A DNA stretch of 41,409 nt from Pseudomonadota bacterium (GTDB taxonomy: Bacteria > Pseudomonadota > Gammaproteobacteria > Burkholderiales > Gallionellaceae). Location: the NCBI GenBank assembly GCA_021783525.1, contig JAJXTT010000002.1, positions 1 to 41,409 of the forward strand. Direction: 5' to 3'. Below are positions 10,367 through 23,704 of the stretch, piece by piece. The notes under the pieces are model-generated. The model saw nothing but the letters and a program-made list of their open reading frames with translations, was not told the origin of the DNA and made no database searches. Every line of letters begins with the position of its first letter. Within the stretch, counting starts at the first letter, position 1. The position numbers and the translations under genes are program-made.

Positions 10367-11818
10367 ATGAGCTTGGCAATCGAGAAAACTAAAGCACGCA
10401 ACAAAGAACTCATAGATGAGGTCCTGACGGCATATCCGGAAAAGACCGTGAAGAAGCGCGCCAAGCATCTCGCCACATTCGAGGACGGCAATCCGGATTG
10501 CAGCGTCAAGTCCAACATCAAGTCGGTGCCGGGCGTGATGACCATCCGCGGCTGCGCTTATGCCGGTTCCAAGGGTGTGGTCTGGGGGCCGATCAAGGAC
10601 ATGATTCACATCAGCCACGGCCCGGTGGGTTGCGGCCAGTACTCGTGGGGAGCACGCCGCAATTACTATATCGGCACCACCGGCATCGATACGTTCGTGA
10701 CCATGCAGTTCACCTCCGACTTTCAGGAGAAGGACATTGTGTTCGGCGGTGACAAAAAGCTTGCCAAGATCATCGACGAGATTGAAGCGCTGTTTCCGCT
10801 AAACAAGGGTATCTCGATCCAGTCGGAGTGTCCGATCGGCCTGATCGGTGACGATATCGAGGCGGTGTCCCGGAAAAAATCCAAGGAATACGATGGAAAA
10901 ACCATCGTGCCGGTGCGCTGCGAGGGGTTCCGCGGCGTGTCGCAGTCGCTTGGCCATCACATCGCCAACGACTCGATCCGGGATTGGGTGTTCGACAAGG
11001 CCGAGGACAAACACAAGGAATTCCAGAGCACGGCGTATGACGTCGCCATCATCGGCGACTACAACATCGGCGGTGACGCCTGGGCCTCGCGCATCCTGCT
11101 AGAGGAGATGGGTCTGCGCGTCATCGCCCAGTGGTCGGGCGACGGATCGATCGCCGAACTTGAGAACAGCCCAAAGGCCAAGCTCAACGTGCTGCACTGC
11201 TATCGTTCGATGAACTACATCTCTCGCCACATGGAAGAGAAGTACGGGATTCCCTGGGTGGAATACAACTTCTTCGGGCCGAGCAAGATCGAAGAGAGCC
11301 TGCGCAAGATCGCCAGCCACTTTGACGACAAGATCAAGGAGGGCGCGGAACGCGTCATCGCCAAGTACCGCGCAATCGTCGATGCCGTGATTGCCAAGTA
11401 CAAGCCGCGTCTTCAGGGCAAGACCGTGATGCTGTATGTCGGCGGCTTGCGGCCGCGCCATGTGATCGGCGCCTACGAGGACTTGGGCATGGAAATCGTC
11501 GGCACCGGCTACGAGTTCGGCCACAACGACGACTACCAGCGCACCACGCACTACGTGAAGGACGGCACGCTGATCTACGACGACGTCAACGGCCACGAGT
11601 TCGAGAAGTTCGTGGAAAAGATCCAGCCCGACTTGGTCGGCGCCGGCATCAAGGAGAAGTACGTGTTCCAGAAGATGGGCGTGCCGTTCCGCCAGATGCA
11701 CTCCTGGGACTACTCCGGACCGTACCACGGCTACGACGGCTTCGCGATATTCGCCCGCGACATGGACATGGCGATCAACAACCCGGTGTGGGGTATGACT
11801 AAGGCCCCTTGGAAGTAA
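10367..11818 (+). CDS. nifD: Nitrogenase MoFe protein alpha chain
   Basis: [63 protein letters not shown]. Confidence 0.98.
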   Translation: MSLAIEKTKARNKELIDEVLTAYPEKTVKKRAKHLATFEDGNPDCSVKSNIKSVPGVMTIRGCAYAGSKGVVWGPIKDMIHISHGPVGCGQYSWGARRNYYIGTTGIDTFVTMQFTSDFQEKDIVFGGDKKLAKIIDEIEALFPLNKGISIQSECPIGLIGDDIEAVSRKKSKEYDGKTIVPVRCEGFRGVSQSLGHHIANDSIRDWVFDKAEDKHKEFQSTAYDVAIIGDYNIGGDAWASRILLEEMGLRVIAQWSGDGSIAELENSPKAKLNVLHCYRSMNYISRHMEEKYGIPWVEYNFFGPSKIEESLRKIASHFDDKIKEGAERVIAKYRAIVDAVIAKYKPRLQGKTVMLYVGGLRPRHVIGAYEDLGMEIVGTGYEFGHNDDYQRTTHYVKDGTLIYDDVNGHEFEKFVEKIQPDLVGAGIKEKYVFQKMGVPFRQMHSWDYSGPYHGYDGFAIFARDMDMAINNPVWGMTKAPWK

Positions 11819-11898
11819 ACGTGCAGGATGCGCCACACGTACCACCGACAAAAGGCGCGCAGAGCGCACGCAACGAAGCAGGCATCAGGAGCGGCAAC

Positions 11899-13437
11899 AT
11901 GAGCCAGAAATCTGACAACGTTCTCGACCACTTCAACCTGTTCCGTGGTCCGGAATACACCAACATGTTCGAGAACAAGAAAAAGAACTTCGAGTTCCCG
12001 CTTCCGGACGAAAAAGTCGAAGAGATGCGCGACTACACAAAGTCCTGGGAATACCGCACGAAGAACTTCGCGCGGGAAGCGCTGGTGGTGAACCCAGCCA
12101 AGGCGTGCCAGCCGCTTGGCGCGGTGTTCGTTGCGGTCGGATTCGAGGGCACGCTGCCATTCGTGCACGGTTCGCAGGGCTGCGTTGCGTACTACCGCAG
12201 TCACTTCAGCCGCCACTTCAAGGAGCCGACTTCGTGCGTGTCCTCGTCCATGACCGAAGACGCGGCGGTATTCGGCGGACTCAACAACATGATTGACGGA
12301 CTTGCCAACGCCTACAGTCTGTACAAGCCGAAAATGATCGCAGTGTCGACCACTTGTATGGCTGAAGTCATCGGTGACGACCTGAACGGCTTCATCCAGA
12401 ACGCCAAGGAGAAGGGCAGTGTGCCGGCGGGGTTCGACGTGCCCTACGCCCACACGCCAGCATTCGTCGGCAGCCATATCACTGGATACGACAATGGCCT
12501 AAAGGGAATTCTCGAGCATTTTTGGAAAGGCAAGGAACGCATCCCGAATGGCAAGGTCAACTTCATCGGGGGCTTCGATGGCTACACCGTCGGCAACCTG
12601 CGGGAAATCAAGCGCCTGTTCGGTATCATGGGCGTCGATGCCACCATCCTTGCTGATAACAGCGATGTCTGGGATACCCCCACCGACGGCCAGTTCCGTA
12701 TGTATGACGGTGGCACGACGCTCGAAGATGCCAGGGGCGCGCTGAACTCCAGGGCCACCATCTCGATGCAGGAGTTCTGCACTGAAAAGAGCCTTGCCTA
12801 CTGCGCCGAGAATGGCCAGGAAGTCGTGGCTTTCAATCACCCGGTGGGCGTAGCCGCCACTGACAGGTTTCTCATGGAGGTCGCGCGTCTCAGCGGCAGG
12901 CCGGTGCCGGCGGATCTGGAGAAGGAACGCGGCCGGTTGGTGGACGCGATTGCCGACTCCACTGCGCACATTCACGGCAAGAAGTTCGCTCTGTACGGTG
13001 ATCCGGACCTGACCCTCGGCCTGACTGCGTTCCTGCTGGAGTTGGGAGCTGAGCCCGTGCACATCCTTTCGACCAATGGTAACAACGATTGGGCGACTAA
13101 GGTGCAGGCGCTGCTCGACGGCTCGCCGTTCGGCAAAGGCTGCCACGTGTATGCCGGGAAGGACCTGTGGCACATGCGCTCACTGCTGTTCACCGAGCCC
13201 GTGGATTTCCTGATCGGCAATACCTATGGCAAATATCTGGAGCGCGATACTGGTACCCCGCTGATTCGTATTGGCTTCCCGATCTTCGACCGGCACCACA
13301 AGCACCGGTACCCCGTTTGGGGTTACCAGGGCGCGATGAACGTGCTGGTTACGATCCTGGACAAGATCTTCGACGAGATGGATAAGAATTCCATGGTTGC
13401 GGCGAAGAACGATTATAGCTACGACATAATTCGTTGA
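11899..13437 (+). CDS. nifK: Nitrogenase MoFe protein beta chain
   Basis: [74 protein letters not shown]. Confidence 0.98.
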   Translation: MSQKSDNVLDHFNLFRGPEYTNMFENKKKNFEFPLPDEKVEEMRDYTKSWEYRTKNFAREALVVNPAKACQPLGAVFVAVGFEGTLPFVHGSQGCVAYYRSHFSRHFKEPTSCVSSSMTEDAAVFGGLNNMIDGLANAYSLYKPKMIAVSTTCMAEVIGDDLNGFIQNAKEKGSVPAGFDVPYAHTPAFVGSHITGYDNGLKGILEHFWKGKERIPNGKVNFIGGFDGYTVGNLREIKRLFGIMGVDATILADNSDVWDTPTDGQFRMYDGGTTLEDARGALNSRATISMQEFCTEKSLAYCAENGQEVVAFNHPVGVAATDRFLMEVARLSGRPVPADLEKERGRLVDAIADSTAHIHGKKFALYGDPDLTLGLTAFLLELGAEPVHILSTNGNNDWATKVQALLDGSPFGKGCHVYAGKDLWHMRSLLFTEPVDFLIGNTYGKYLERDTGTPLIRIGFPIFDRHHKHRYPVWGYQGAMNVLVTILDKIFDEMDKNSMVAAKNDYSYDIIR

Positions 13438-13862
13438 GCGCAGCCGGCAGGCGAAGAATATCGTTGGCCGAGGAGAACCGGGTATGGGAACTGTCACTTT
13501 TCTAACGATGTCGCTGCCGAGGGCGATTATTGTAAGCATTGCGGGGCACAATCGGAGCACATTGCTGAGCTTGGCACGACGTCACGGAGCGCCGTTGCGC
13601 TGCCGTCGCCGGCGGCAGGGCTGCGGAAGGCGCACAAGTTGCGCAGTCAAGGTTGCAGCCGTGCGCCCGGCGCGCAAGTCCGTGGTGTGTCTGGACAGCA
13701 ATGAGCGCGAGACACTTCGGCGCGCCGGAAAGCTGACGGCCGCCCAGTACCGGGCGCGGACATGGGTGACGCGGTCGCCATACTGGCGGCTGGCTTGCCG
13801 CTATGTGCCTGGTGGCGACGACGTCTGGGTGGGGTTCTGAGCGCGTAACCGCGAGGCGATCC

Positions 13863-15251
13863 ATGAGCACGTTGTCGAACGAGGTCCAGGAAATCTTCAG
13901 CGAACCCGGGTGCGACAAGAACCGGGGCAAGTCGCAGAAGGAGCGCAAGGAGGGCTGCGCCAAGCGGTTGCAGCCCGGGGCGGCGGCCGGCGGATGCGCA
14001 TTCGACGGTGCCAAGATTGCATTACAGCCGATCACCGACGTGGCACACCTGGTGCATGGCCCGATCGGCTGCGAGGGCAATTCCTGGGATAACCGGCATG
14101 CCGCATCATCCGGCTCGCATCTGTACCGCACCGGATTCACCACGGACATCACCGAAATGGATGTGGTGTACGGTGGAGAAAAGCGCCTATTTCGATCGAT
14201 CCGAGAAGTGATTGAAAAATACAATCCGCCGGCGGTGTTCGTCTACCAGACCTGCGTCACCGCCATGATCGGCGATGACGTAGAGGCGGTGTGCAAGGCC
14301 GCGGCCACCAAGTTTGGTAAGCCAGTGATCCCGGTCAACACGCCTGGTTTCGTCGGCGCCAAAAACCTCGGTAACAAGCTTGGTGGCGAAGCACTGCTCG
14401 ATTATGTAATTGGCACCGAAGAACCGGAAATCACCACCCCCTATGACATCAATATCATCGGCGAATACAACTTGGTCGGAGAACTGTGGCAGGTGAAGCC
14501 GCTGCTTGATGAGCTAGGTATCCGTATCCTCGCCTGCTTAAGCGGAGATGCCAAGTATCACGAGGTCGCCTCGTCACACCGGGCGCGCGCGGCGATGATG
14601 GTCTGCTCCAAGGCAATGATCAACATCGCGCGCAAGATGGAGGAGCGTTACGAGATTCCGTTCTTCGAGGGATCGTTCTACGGGGTGTCCGACATGAGCG
14701 ACAGCCTGCGGCAGATTGCGGGCCTGCTGGTGCAACGCGGTGCTCCCGAGGAATTGCTTGAACGTACCGAGGCTTTGATCCGGCGCGAGGAAGCGCATGT
14801 CTGGGGGCGTCTGCAATCCTACCAGCAGCGCCTCTCCGGAAAGCGCGTGCTTCTGATCACCGGCGGGGTGAAATCATGGTCGGTGGTGGCGGCACTGCAG
14901 GAAGTCGGTATGGTGATTGTCGGCACCAGCGTCAAGAAGTCCTCGAAAGAGGACAAAGAACGCATCAAGGAACTTATGGGCGAGGATGCGCACATGATCG
15001 AGGATATGACCCCGCGCGAGATGTACAGAATGCTCAAGGACGCACATGCGGACATCATGCTGTCGGGTGGGCGCTCGCAGTTCGTGGCGCTCAAGGCCAA
15101 GATGCCCTGGCTCGACATCAACCAGGAGCGCCACCACGCTTATGCCGGCTACGAGGGGATGGTGGCGCTGGTCGAGCAGATCGACCGCGCGCTGTACAAC
15201 CCGATCTGGGAGCAAGTAAGGCGTCCCGCTCCCTGGGATTTGCAAACGTAA
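13863..15251 (+). CDS. nifE: Nitrogenase FeMo-cofactor scaffold protein NifE
   Basis: GAAAGGCAFDGAKIALQPITDVAHLVHGPIGCEGNSWDNR. Confidence 0.96.
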   Translation: MSTLSNEVQEIFSEPGCDKNRGKSQKERKEGCAKRLQPGAAAGGCAFDGAKIALQPITDVAHLVHGPIGCEGNSWDNRHAASSGSHLYRTGFTTDITEMDVVYGGEKRLFRSIREVIEKYNPPAVFVYQTCVTAMIGDDVEAVCKAAATKFGKPVIPVNTPGFVGAKNLGNKLGGEALLDYVIGTEEPEITTPYDINIIGEYNLVGELWQVKPLLDELGIRILACLSGDAKYHEVASSHRARAAMMVCSKAMINIARKMEERYEIPFFEGSFYGVSDMSDSLRQIAGLLVQRGAPEELLERTEALIRREEAHVWGRLQSYQQRLSGKRVLLITGGVKSWSVVAALQEVGMVIVGTSVKKSSKEDKERIKELMGEDAHMIEDMTPREMYRMLKDAHADIMLSGGRSQFVALKAKMPWLDINQERHHAYAGYEGMVALVEQIDRALYNPIWEQVRRPAPWDLQT

Positions 15252-15335
15252 GGGGTGCTGTGTGCGTCATCGACCGCTTCGGTGGGCTCGGAGCACCCTG
15301 CAACCGACAATGCTATGAGGATATTGGGTAGCAAT

Positions 15336-16697
15336 ATGGCAGCTGTCACACGCTCCAGGAAGTCCTGCACCGTCAACCCGCTCAAGATGAGCCAGCCGAT
15401 TGGCGGCGCGCTGGCGTTCCTCGGGCTCAATCACTGCATGCCTGTGCTGCACGGTTCACAGGGGTGTACCGCTTTCGGGCTGGTATTGCTCGTGCGTCAT
15501 TTCCGTGAAGCGATCCCGCTGCAGACCACGGCCATGAGCGAGGCCACGACCATCATGGGTGGAATGGAGAACATCGAGCAGGCGATCCTCAATATATTCA
15601 ATCGCGCCAAGCCGGAAATTATCGGAATTTGTTCCACCGGACTGACCGAAACCAAGGGCGATGACGTGGACGGATACCTGAAGCTGATCCGTGCGCGTCA
15701 CCCTGAGCTGGAGAGCGTCGCGATCGTGTACGTGTCTACGCCAGACTACAAAGAGGCCTTTCAGGACGGCTGGAGCAAGACCGTGGCGCGCATTGTGGAA
15801 CAGCTGACGGAGCCGACCGCCACGAAGCTCGCGAACCGGATCAATATTCTGCCTGGAAATCATCTGATGCCGGGTGACATCGAGGAACTGCGCGAAATCG
15901 TCGAGTCCTTCGGGTTCGATCCGATTGTGCTGCCCGACCTGTCCGGTTCTCTGGATGGTCATGTGCCGGATGATTTCAGTCCGACGACTCTGGGCGGAAC
16001 GGCCCTTAATGACATCCGCGGATGCGGCGCCTCGCGTCTCACCATCGCGGTCGGAGAGCAGATGCGCGCGGCCTGCGAGGTGCTGCAGGCTAAAACCGAC
16101 GTGCCCTACGAACTGTTCGATCGTCTCACCGGGCTGGAGGTCAATGATCGACTGATGGGGCTGCTGGCGCAGCTCAGCGGCCGGCCAGTGCCTAGCAAGT
16201 ACCGCCGCCAGCGTAGCCAGCTGGTGGATGCGATGCTCGACGGACACTTCTTTTTCGGCGGCAAAAAAATCGCCATTGGCGCCGAACCGGACCTGCTGTG
16301 GGGCATCGGCTCCTGGTTGGCGGAGATGGGCGCCGAGATTTCCGCTGCAGTTACGACCACCGATTCGCCATTGCTCGAAAAGCTGCCGGTGGAGGAGGTA
16401 GTGATTGGCGACCTCGAGGACCTTGAAATGCGCGCTGTTGGCTGCGACCTGCTTATCACCCATGCGCATGGTCGCCAGATGGCTGAGCGGCTGGACCTGC
16501 CGTTTGTGCGCATGGGGTTGCCGACTTTCGACCGGCTCGGCGCTGCCCACCAGCTCACAATCGGGTACCGCGGGACGCGCGACCTAGTTTTCGAAATTGG
16601 CAACGTGTTTCTGGCTAATTCCCCCGACCACACGCCCGATACCCGGGCGCGGGTCGAACGCGAAATCGATGTCCGTACGCCGGCTACAGCTCATTAG
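15336..16697 (+). CDS. nifN: Nitrogenase FeMo-cofactor scaffold protein NifN
   Basis: KSCTVNPLKMSQPIGGALAFLGLNHCMPVLHGSQGCTAFGLVLLVRHFRE. Confidence 0.95.
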   Translation: MAAVTRSRKSCTVNPLKMSQPIGGALAFLGLNHCMPVLHGSQGCTAFGLVLLVRHFREAIPLQTTAMSEATTIMGGMENIEQAILNIFNRAKPEIIGICSTGLTETKGDDVDGYLKLIRARHPELESVAIVYVSTPDYKEAFQDGWSKTVARIVEQLTEPTATKLANRINILPGNHLMPGDIEELREIVESFGFDPIVLPDLSGSLDGHVPDDFSPTTLGGTALNDIRGCGASRLTIAVGEQMRAACEVLQAKTDVPYELFDRLTGLEVNDRLMGLLAQLSGRPVPSKYRRQRSQLVDAMLDGHFFFGGKKIAIGAEPDLLWGIGSWLAEMGAEISAAVTTTDSPLLEKLPVEEVVIGDLEDLEMRAVGCDLLITHAHGRQMAERLDLPFVRMGLPTFDRLGAAHQLTIGYRGTRDLVFEIGNVFLANSPDHTPDTRARVEREIDVRTPATAH

Positions 16698-16728
16698 CGG
16701 CGCAACTGGAGTTGATAGAGGAGGGCGT

Positions 16729-17139
16729 ATGAAAGTCGCATTTGCCACCCAGGACCTTAAGCGCGTGGACGCGCACTTCGGCTGGGCCAAAAACATCGCT
16801 GTCTATGAGGTTACACCGACGGATCATTATTTCCTCGAGGCCGTGCAATTTGACGGCAATCTCGAGGAGGACGGCAACGAGGACAAACTCGCTCCCAAGA
16901 TCGAGGCCATCAGGGATTGCGCGATCCTGTATGTGGCCGCGATCGGCGGTTCGGGCGCAGCGCGGGTCGTGGCCAACAGGATTCACCCGATCAAGGTTGC
17001 GGAGCCGGAGACGATCGCCGGAATCCTGGATAGGTTGCAAACTGTGCTCAAGGGGACCCCGCCACCGTGGTTACGCAAGGTCATGATGAAAGGGCAGGCG
17101 AGACAATTTGATTTCGACGACGAAGCGCAAAATGTCTGA
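16729..17139 (+). CDS. nifX: Nitrogen fixation protein NifX
   Basis: [43 protein letters not shown]; position after nifN. Confidence 0.93.
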   Translation: MKVAFATQDLKRVDAHFGWAKNIAVYEVTPTDHYFLEAVQFDGNLEEDGNEDKLAPKIEAIRDCAILYVAAIGGSGAARVVANRIHPIKVAEPETIAGILDRLQTVLKGTPPPWLRKVMMKGQARQFDFDDEAQNV

Positions 17140-17611
17140 AGCAATAGCCACAGGAGTGAGCGCGACGACCGATCCGGCACAGTCTCGGTTCGTGAAGGAG
17201 CTGATCAAGCAATGGCGCGCGCAGGACGCGTACGGTTCCTGGGATGGCAAGAGTGACGTTGAACTGCTGGCGCCGTATATCCTGACAAAGGAGCAGCGCC
17301 GCGAGTTACCAGTCATGGGTGATCCCGATCCGGAAACCCTATGGCGGTTGGAGTTGTTCTACAACGCCGTCGGGCTCGCCATCGAGCGTGCTACCGATGT
17401 CATGGTGGCGCCTATGATCAAGATGCATCACGAGGGATTCGGACGGCTGGTGCTTATTGCCGGGCGGCTGATCGTGATCAACAGGAACCTGCGCGACGTG
17501 CACCGCTTCGGCTTTGAAAGTATGGAAAAGCTCGCCTCTGAAGGCGAAAAACACGTGGTCGCCGGGATTGAGATGGTGAACAAGTACCCGGACGTGGCCA
17601 GATATGGTTGA
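17132..17611 (+). CDS. NifX-associated nitrogen fixation protein (DUF269 type)
   Basis: [66 protein letters not shown]; overlaps nifX stop. Confidence 0.9.
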   Translation: MSEAIATGVSATTDPAQSRFVKELIKQWRAQDAYGSWDGKSDVELLAPYILTKEQRRELPVMGDPDPETLWRLELFYNAVGLAIERATDVMVAPMIKMHHEGFGRLVLIAGRLIVINRNLRDVHRFGFESMEKLASEGEKHVVAGIEMVNKYPDVARYG

Positions 17612-17701
17612 GGTGAATAAATTCCGTTGAGGAAGCCCCTGCGAATTTCGCGATCGGTCACTCGGATTGCACAACCTCGGAGGCTTTGAACAAAGGAGCA
17701 T

Positions 17702-17917
17702 ATGGAACAGCAAAGCATATCCGTCGATGTAGAAGCATTAAAGAAAGACATCAAGAAGCTCAATGCGCAGGCCACCAACCTCAAGATGAACCTGCACGAT
17801 CTGGCCGAGGATCTTCCGAGCGGCTGGGAAAGGATCCCGGAGGCCGCCGCGCAGGTCTATGAGGCCTACAGGAACCTTAGCAAGATGCGATCGCGCCTGG
17901 CGGCAATTGGTGGCTGA
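17702..17917 (+). CDS. CCE_0567/DUF683-family small nif-associated protein
   Basis: [48 protein letters not shown]; good RBS (AAAGGAG). Confidence 0.88.
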   Translation: MEQQSISVDVEALKKDIKKLNAQATNLKMNLHDLAEDLPSGWERIPEAAAQVYEAYRNLSKMRSRLAAIGG

Positions 17918-17921
17918 GCGC

Positions 17922-18242
17922 ATGCGCTACGTAACCGTCACCCTGAGACCGAGCGGGCGCGACTGGACGCCGCGCTTCGTTCAGGAAATCAACGACAAGA
18001 AGTGCATCGGCTGTGGCCGGTGCTTTCGTGTGTGCGGGCGCGATGTACTGCAGCTGGTCGGCATTGACGAGAACGGCGAGCGGCTGGTGCTGGCAGTGGG
18101 CGAGGATGAGGACGAGGACGGAGAATACGAGAAGAAAGTGATGACCGTAGCACACCCCGAGAACTGCATCGGCTGCGAAGCCTGCGCACGCATCTGCCCG
18201 AAGAAGTGCTACACGCACGTACCGCAGGTGGCTGGAGATTAA
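17922..18242 (+). CDS. fdxB: nif-specific ferredoxin III (two [4Fe-4S] motifs)
   Basis: [21 protein letters not shown] ... [19 protein letters not shown]. Confidence 0.92.
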   Translation: MRYVTVTLRPSGRDWTPRFVQEINDKKCIGCGRCFRVCGRDVLQLVGIDENGERLVLAVGEDEDEDGEYEKKVMTVAHPENCIGCEACARICPKKCYTHVPQVAGD

Positions 18243-18243
18243 C

Positions 18244-18804
18244 ATGGGTACTTATAAGTACGCCGCGTTGATGGGCGCCGCCTGCTATCCCGGCGACGCG
18301 CTGACTCTGGCGTTAGGTGGAGTATTGTCTCAATCGGCGATACACGGCCTGGGCACCGAGGAGCTCGGACGCCTGCGAGACCGCTATTTTCCAGAGGCCA
18401 ATGGGGAAATCACACGCTGTTTCGAGCAGCCCGGTGGCGGGTGTCCAGCGCTCCGTGATGACGAATTCTTGGATATTGTGCAATTGTTGCTCGATCATCG
18501 GTGCGACGACTCGGACGGAACCCGCTGGCTCGCGCATGCAATTGCCACCGCCTGCCTCGATAACAATCACCTCTGGCAGGATATGGAGCTTCCCAGTCGC
18601 GAGGTACTGTCCGGGCTGTTGCGCCGCTACTTTGGGGCGCTGTACGCAAAAAACGCGGATAATATGAAGTGGAAAAGGTTCTTTTACAAGCAGCTTTGCG
18701 AACGGGCCGAAGTAAATTTGTGCAAGGCTCCAAGCTGCAAGGCCTGCACTGACTATACGGTCTGTTTTGGCCCCGAAGAGGTTTTTCCTCCCGTCGGTTG
18801 CTGA
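18244..18804 (+). CDS. nifQ: Molybdenum donor protein NifQ
   Basis: C-terminal CKAPSCKACTDYTVC (Cx4Cx2Cx5C) motif and position downstream of nif genes. Confidence 0.92.
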   Translation: MGTYKYAALMGAACYPGDALTLALGGVLSQSAIHGLGTEELGRLRDRYFPEANGEITRCFEQPGGGCPALRDDEFLDIVQLLLDHRCDDSDGTRWLAHAIATACLDNNHLWQDMELPSREVLSGLLRRYFGALYAKNADNMKWKRFFYKQLCERAEVNLCKAPSCKACTDYTVCFGPEEVFPPVGC

Positions 18805-19264
18805 AGCCGGGACTGGATACAAGGGTGTGCGCTGTGCAACGATATCGGAGGCGCAATTCCGCGCCAGGCCAAGCCAGGACCAGGATGAAAATCCGGATAC
18901 GGGAACGGGCAACTAGCCGGCCAAGCGGACTGAACGCAAGAAGTCAACGTGAAAGCAGCCAGAGAGCCTTCGTGGTGACACACCGCGTTTTGCCGGGATC
19001 TGTCCGAAGAGCCAGAACCAGATTCATTTCATCCCGGCGCGCAATCTCGCATGCGGAAAGTACAAGGCAGCACCTTCGAGCCATGTTGTAGCGACCTGGA
19101 TCCGGTGTTCGACAACGTGCTTATAATGCAAACGAATACAGGCAGAGACGGACCCGAAAACATCGCCGACCTAATTGATGTTCGATATATGCTCGTCACT
19201 GGTTTTGGCTCTGTAATGACGGCCGACCGTGGGTATACGGAGTTGCGGTGTCACGTGGGCCAGG

Positions 19265-20341
19265 TCAATTCAGCAGCGCCATGCCCTTGACCTGAGCGAA
19301 GACCAGTGCGCCGGGCGCGAGGCCAAGCTGTGCGATCGACTTGGCGGTCACTCGCGCGAGCAGCGGCGTACCTTCGGCGTCCAGCTGTACGATGACCTGT
19401 CCCGGACGTTCTTCGGTGCATCCGGAAATATACACGGCGAAGACGTTGAGAATACTGCTGCCCTCCTGCGGCGCGAGCACGAGACTCACGTCGCGCGCAT
19501 AGACGCGCAGGCGCACGTGCGCGTTCACGGGCAGATCCTCGCGCGGCACCGTGATGCGCCCTCCCGGAAAATTGAGATAAGTGAGGTGGAATTTCTCGTC
19601 GTGTGCGGCAACAGTCGCTTCAATCACCGCCGCGGCGGCATCACCGTACGCCAGCGGCAGGTCGAGTCGCGTCATGAGTTCGGACAGCGGCCCCTGGGCG
19701 CGCACCTGCCCGTTTTCCATCAACACCAGGTGATCAGCAAGACGTGCAACTTCCTCCAGCGCGTGGCTCACATAGATCACTGGGATAGACAGGTCAGTGT
19801 GCAGGCGCTCTAGGTACGGCAGGATATCGTCTTTGCTGCGGGTGTCGAGCGCGGACAGCGGTTCGTCCATGAGCAGCAGCTTTGGACTTGTGAGCAGTGC
19901 GCGCGCGATGGCCACACGCTGGCGTTCACCCCCCGAAAGCCGTACCGGCCTGCGGTCGAGCAGGGGTGCGACGCCGAGCAGCGTCACCGCCCGATCGAAC
20001 GCCACGCGCCGATTGCTTTCAGGAACGCGACGCTGGCCGTACTCCAGGTTGGCACGCACGCTCAAGTGGGGGAAAAGGCTCGGTTCCTGGAAAACATAAC
20101 CGATCGGTCTGCGGTATGTTGGCAGAAAGTGATCCTGCTCCTCGTTTTGCCACCACGCGCCGTTGACCCGTAGCCACCCCTTGGGCGCACGTTCCAGACC
20201 GGCGAGGCAGCGCAGTACACTGGTCTTGCCACAACCCGACGGCCCGAACAGCACGGTGACACCGCGTGGCGGCGCGCAAAACGCGGCGTCGAGTTGGAAT
20301 GCCCCGAGCGACATGGTAAAGCGTGCGTCGGTGCCGATCAC
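19265..20341 (-). CDS. modC: Molybdate ABC transporter ATP-binding protein with C-terminal TOBE domain
   Basis: LFGPSGCGKTSVLRCLAGLERAPKG, LSGGERQRVAIARALL, LLLMDEPLSALD. Confidence 0.95.
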   Translation of the reverse strand: MIGTDARFTMSLGAFQLDAAFCAPPRGVTVLFGPSGCGKTSVLRCLAGLERAPKGWLRVNGAWWQNEEQDHFLPTYRRPIGYVFQEPSLFPHLSVRANLEYGQRRVPESNRRVAFDRAVTLLGVAPLLDRRPVRLSGGERQRVAIARALLTSPKLLLMDEPLSALDTRSKDDILPYLERLHTDLSIPVIYVSHALEEVARLADHLVLMENGQVRAQGPLSELMTRLDLPLAYGDAAAAVIEATVAAHDEKFHLTYLNFPGGRITVPREDLPVNAHVRLRVYARDVSLVLAPQEGSSILNVFAVYISGCTEERPGQVIVQLDAEGTPLLARVTAKSIAQLGLAPGALVFAQVKGMALLN

Positions 20342-21018
20342 AAGTCACGTCCCGCTAGCCGATGATTGAGCAGGCCGACTGTCAGCACGACGATAAAGGC
20401 GAATGTTGCCATGCTGGCGGCGAGCACGTTCGCATTGGCGTAGTGCAGTGATTCCACGTGATCGTAGATAGCCACGGATGCCACTTTGGTTTCGCCTGCG
20501 ATGTCGCCGCCGATCATGAGCACCACGCCGAATTCACCGACCGTGTGCGCGAAACCCAGCACGGCGGCCGTAAGAAGGCCGGGGCGCGCCAGAGGGATGG
20601 CGACGGTCAAAAACGCATCCCGGGGCGAGGCGCGCAGGCTCGCCGCGACTTCGAGCGGGCGCCGGCCAGCCGTCTCGAATGCGTTCTGGATCGGCTGTAC
20701 CACGAACGGCAGAGAATATATCACCGATGCCACGACCAGGCCGGAGAAGGTAAAAGGCAGGGCGCCTAGTCCGAGTGTCTGCGTGAATTGACCGATGGGT
20801 CCGTGTGGACCGAAAAGCAGCAACAGATAGAAGCCGAGCACTGTCGGGGGCAACACCAGCGGCATCGACACCAGCGCGCTTACCGGTTGTTTCCACCAAG
20901 AGCGCGTATGCGCGAGTTGCCACGCGAGCCAGGTACCGAGCACCATCAGGATCGCCGTGCTCAGGGCGGCGAGCTTGAGTGTCAGTACCACGGCGGTAAA
21001 ATCGGTAGCAGTTAACAT
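20338..21018 (-). CDS. modB: Molybdate ABC transporter permease
   Basis: SALVSMPLVLPPTVLGFYLL...GFAHTVGEFGVVLMIGGDIAGETKVASVAIYD. Confidence 0.95.
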   Translation of the reverse strand: MLTATDFTAVVLTLKLAALSTAILMVLGTWLAWQLAHTRSWWKQPVSALVSMPLVLPPTVLGFYLLLLFGPHGPIGQFTQTLGLGALPFTFSGLVVASVIYSLPFVVQPIQNAFETAGRRPLEVAASLRASPRDAFLTVAIPLARPGLLTAAVLGFAHTVGEFGVVLMIGGDIAGETKVASVAIYDHVESLHYANANVLAASMATFAFIVVLTVGLLNHRLAGRDL

Positions 21019-21032
21019 GACTGTTACTGCGA

Positions 21033-22104
<1,072 letters not shown>

Positions 22105-22112
22105 GACATACC

Positions 22113-22400
22113 TCAACCAAATTTAAACAGGATGCCGTAACCGCCGCGCGGATATTCCCACTGCACGTTGCGGTGCTCGGTGCAGATCACCCGGCAGGTG
22201 CCGCATTCAAGGCATCCATCGGTGATGAGTGTTACGCGCCCGTCGCCTTCCTGCGTATAACAGGCGGCCGGACAGCAGACGGTGCAGGGTTTAGATTTGC
22301 ATCCATAGGCGCAAACATCGGGGTTGCCGATATGGATGTGCGGCCGTCCGGCATCCACGCGGTAACGATTCTGAAAGAGCTTTTCCTCGACGCGGATCAT
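22113..22400 (-). CDS. fixX: Ferredoxin-like protein FixX
   Basis: [17 protein letters not shown]...[35 protein letters not shown]. Confidence 0.95.
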   Translation of the reverse strand: MIRVEEKLFQNRYRVDAGRPHIHIGNPDVCAYGCKSKPCTVCCPAACYTQEGDGRVTLITDGCLECGTCRVICTEHRNVQWEYPRGGYGILFKFG

Positions 22401-23695
22401 TCGAAGGCCCTCCACAGTTTGAATGCATCGCTTAGCAATCCGAGGCGCGAACGTGAAGCCACGAAACTCTTGCGGATCGAGCGTTCCTTGGCCTTTTTGT
22501 CGACGCCGTCGACGGCGATCAGCGTGTGGGCGGCACGGTTTAGAAGCTCTGGATACGAAGTAAAAAACTGCGGATTTCTTTCCACAATCGCCGGCAGACG
22601 CTTGTACTTTTCGAGATCCTTCATCACGAAGCTGTCATCAAGCTTCTCGCGGTAACGCGCGAGGTTTCTGGACGTGAGCGGCTTGTTTTCGGTGCGTAAC
22701 TCGATCACGGTCTCGGCCGCAAGACGCCCGGTGGTCATGGCCAGGTTCGAGCCCTCGCGATGCACGCCGTTCACGAACATGCCGGCGTCGCCGACGATCA
22801 TCCAGCCGTCTCCGTAAATGGGCGGAATCGAGTGGTAGCCGCCCTCGGGGATCAAATGGGCGGTGTATTCCTTCATCTCACCGCCGGCCAGTAGCGGGGC
22901 GATCACCGGATGTGCCTCCATGCGCTCCAGCAGGGCGTAAGGCGGTATGCTCTGCTTCTTGAAGTCCGAGAGCAGGCAGCCGACTCCGATGGTGAGCGAT
23001 TCCTTGTTGGTATAGAGAAAGCCGGTGCCGACCATGCCCTGGGTGATCTTGCCGGCCATCTCGATGACAACGCCCTCGTTGCCCGAGATGTTGAAGCGGC
23101 TGTGGATGGTTTCCTCGGGCATGAAGTGGATCTCTTTCACTGCGAGCGCCACTTCCCGCGGCTCCAGCTCCGGCCGAAATCCGGCTTTGCGCGCCAGCAG
23201 CGAGTTGACCCCATCGGCCAGAATCACCACGTCGGCATAGATCGAACCGCCCTCGCGATCGGTCTTGACGCCGACGACGCAGTTTCCATCCATGTGGAGG
23301 TCGGTCACGGTTGTCTCGCAAATCAGCAGTGCGCCGGCTTCCTGCACTTTTTTTGAGAACCACTTGTCGAATTGTGCGCGTATGATGGTATAGCGATTGT
23401 AGGGCGGCTTGTTGAACTCAGCCGAGCGATAGGTGGAACCGACGCACGACTCGTCGTCCAAGACCCATACCCTCTGTTCGATCAGATGGCGTTCCAGCGG
23501 CGCATCATCCCGGAAGTCCGGGATGATGCGTTCGAGCGCGTCGGAATAGAGGATCGCGCCCTGCACGTTCTTCGAACCCGGATACTCACCGCGCTCCAGT
23601 TGCAGCACCCTGAAACCGGCTTTCGCCAGGGTGTAGGCCGATGCATTTCCCGACGGACCGCCGCCGACCACGATGGCATCGAATTTCTCGTTCAT
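22397..23695 (-). CDS. fixC: FixC flavoprotein (ETF:quinone oxidoreductase-like)
   Basis: [46 protein letters not shown]. Confidence 0.95.
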   Translation of the reverse strand: MNEKFDAIVVGGGPSGNASAYTLAKAGFRVLQLERGEYPGSKNVQGAILYSDALERIIPDFRDDAPLERHLIEQRVWVLDDESCVGSTYRSAEFNKPPYNRYTIIRAQFDKWFSKKVQEAGALLICETTVTDLHMDGNCVVGVKTDREGGSIYADVVILADGVNSLLARKAGFRPELEPREVALAVKEIHFMPEETIHSRFNISGNEGVVIEMAGKITQGMVGTGFLYTNKESLTIGVGCLLSDFKKQSIPPYALLERMEAHPVIAPLLAGGEMKEYTAHLIPEGGYHSIPPIYGDGWMIVGDAGMFVNGVHREGSNLAMTTGRLAAETVIELRTENKPLTSRNLARYREKLDDSFVMKDLEKYKRLPAIVERNPQFFTSYPELLNRAAHTLIAVDGVDKKAKERSIRKSFVASRSRLGLLSDAFKLWRAFE

Positions 23696-23704
23696 TGTTT
23701 CTCC

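Noticed and set aside
15456-16550. 364-aa minus-strand ORF opposite nifN
   Set aside because: Antisense to nifN, low-complexity His/Arg/Gln-rich composition typical of shadow ORFs
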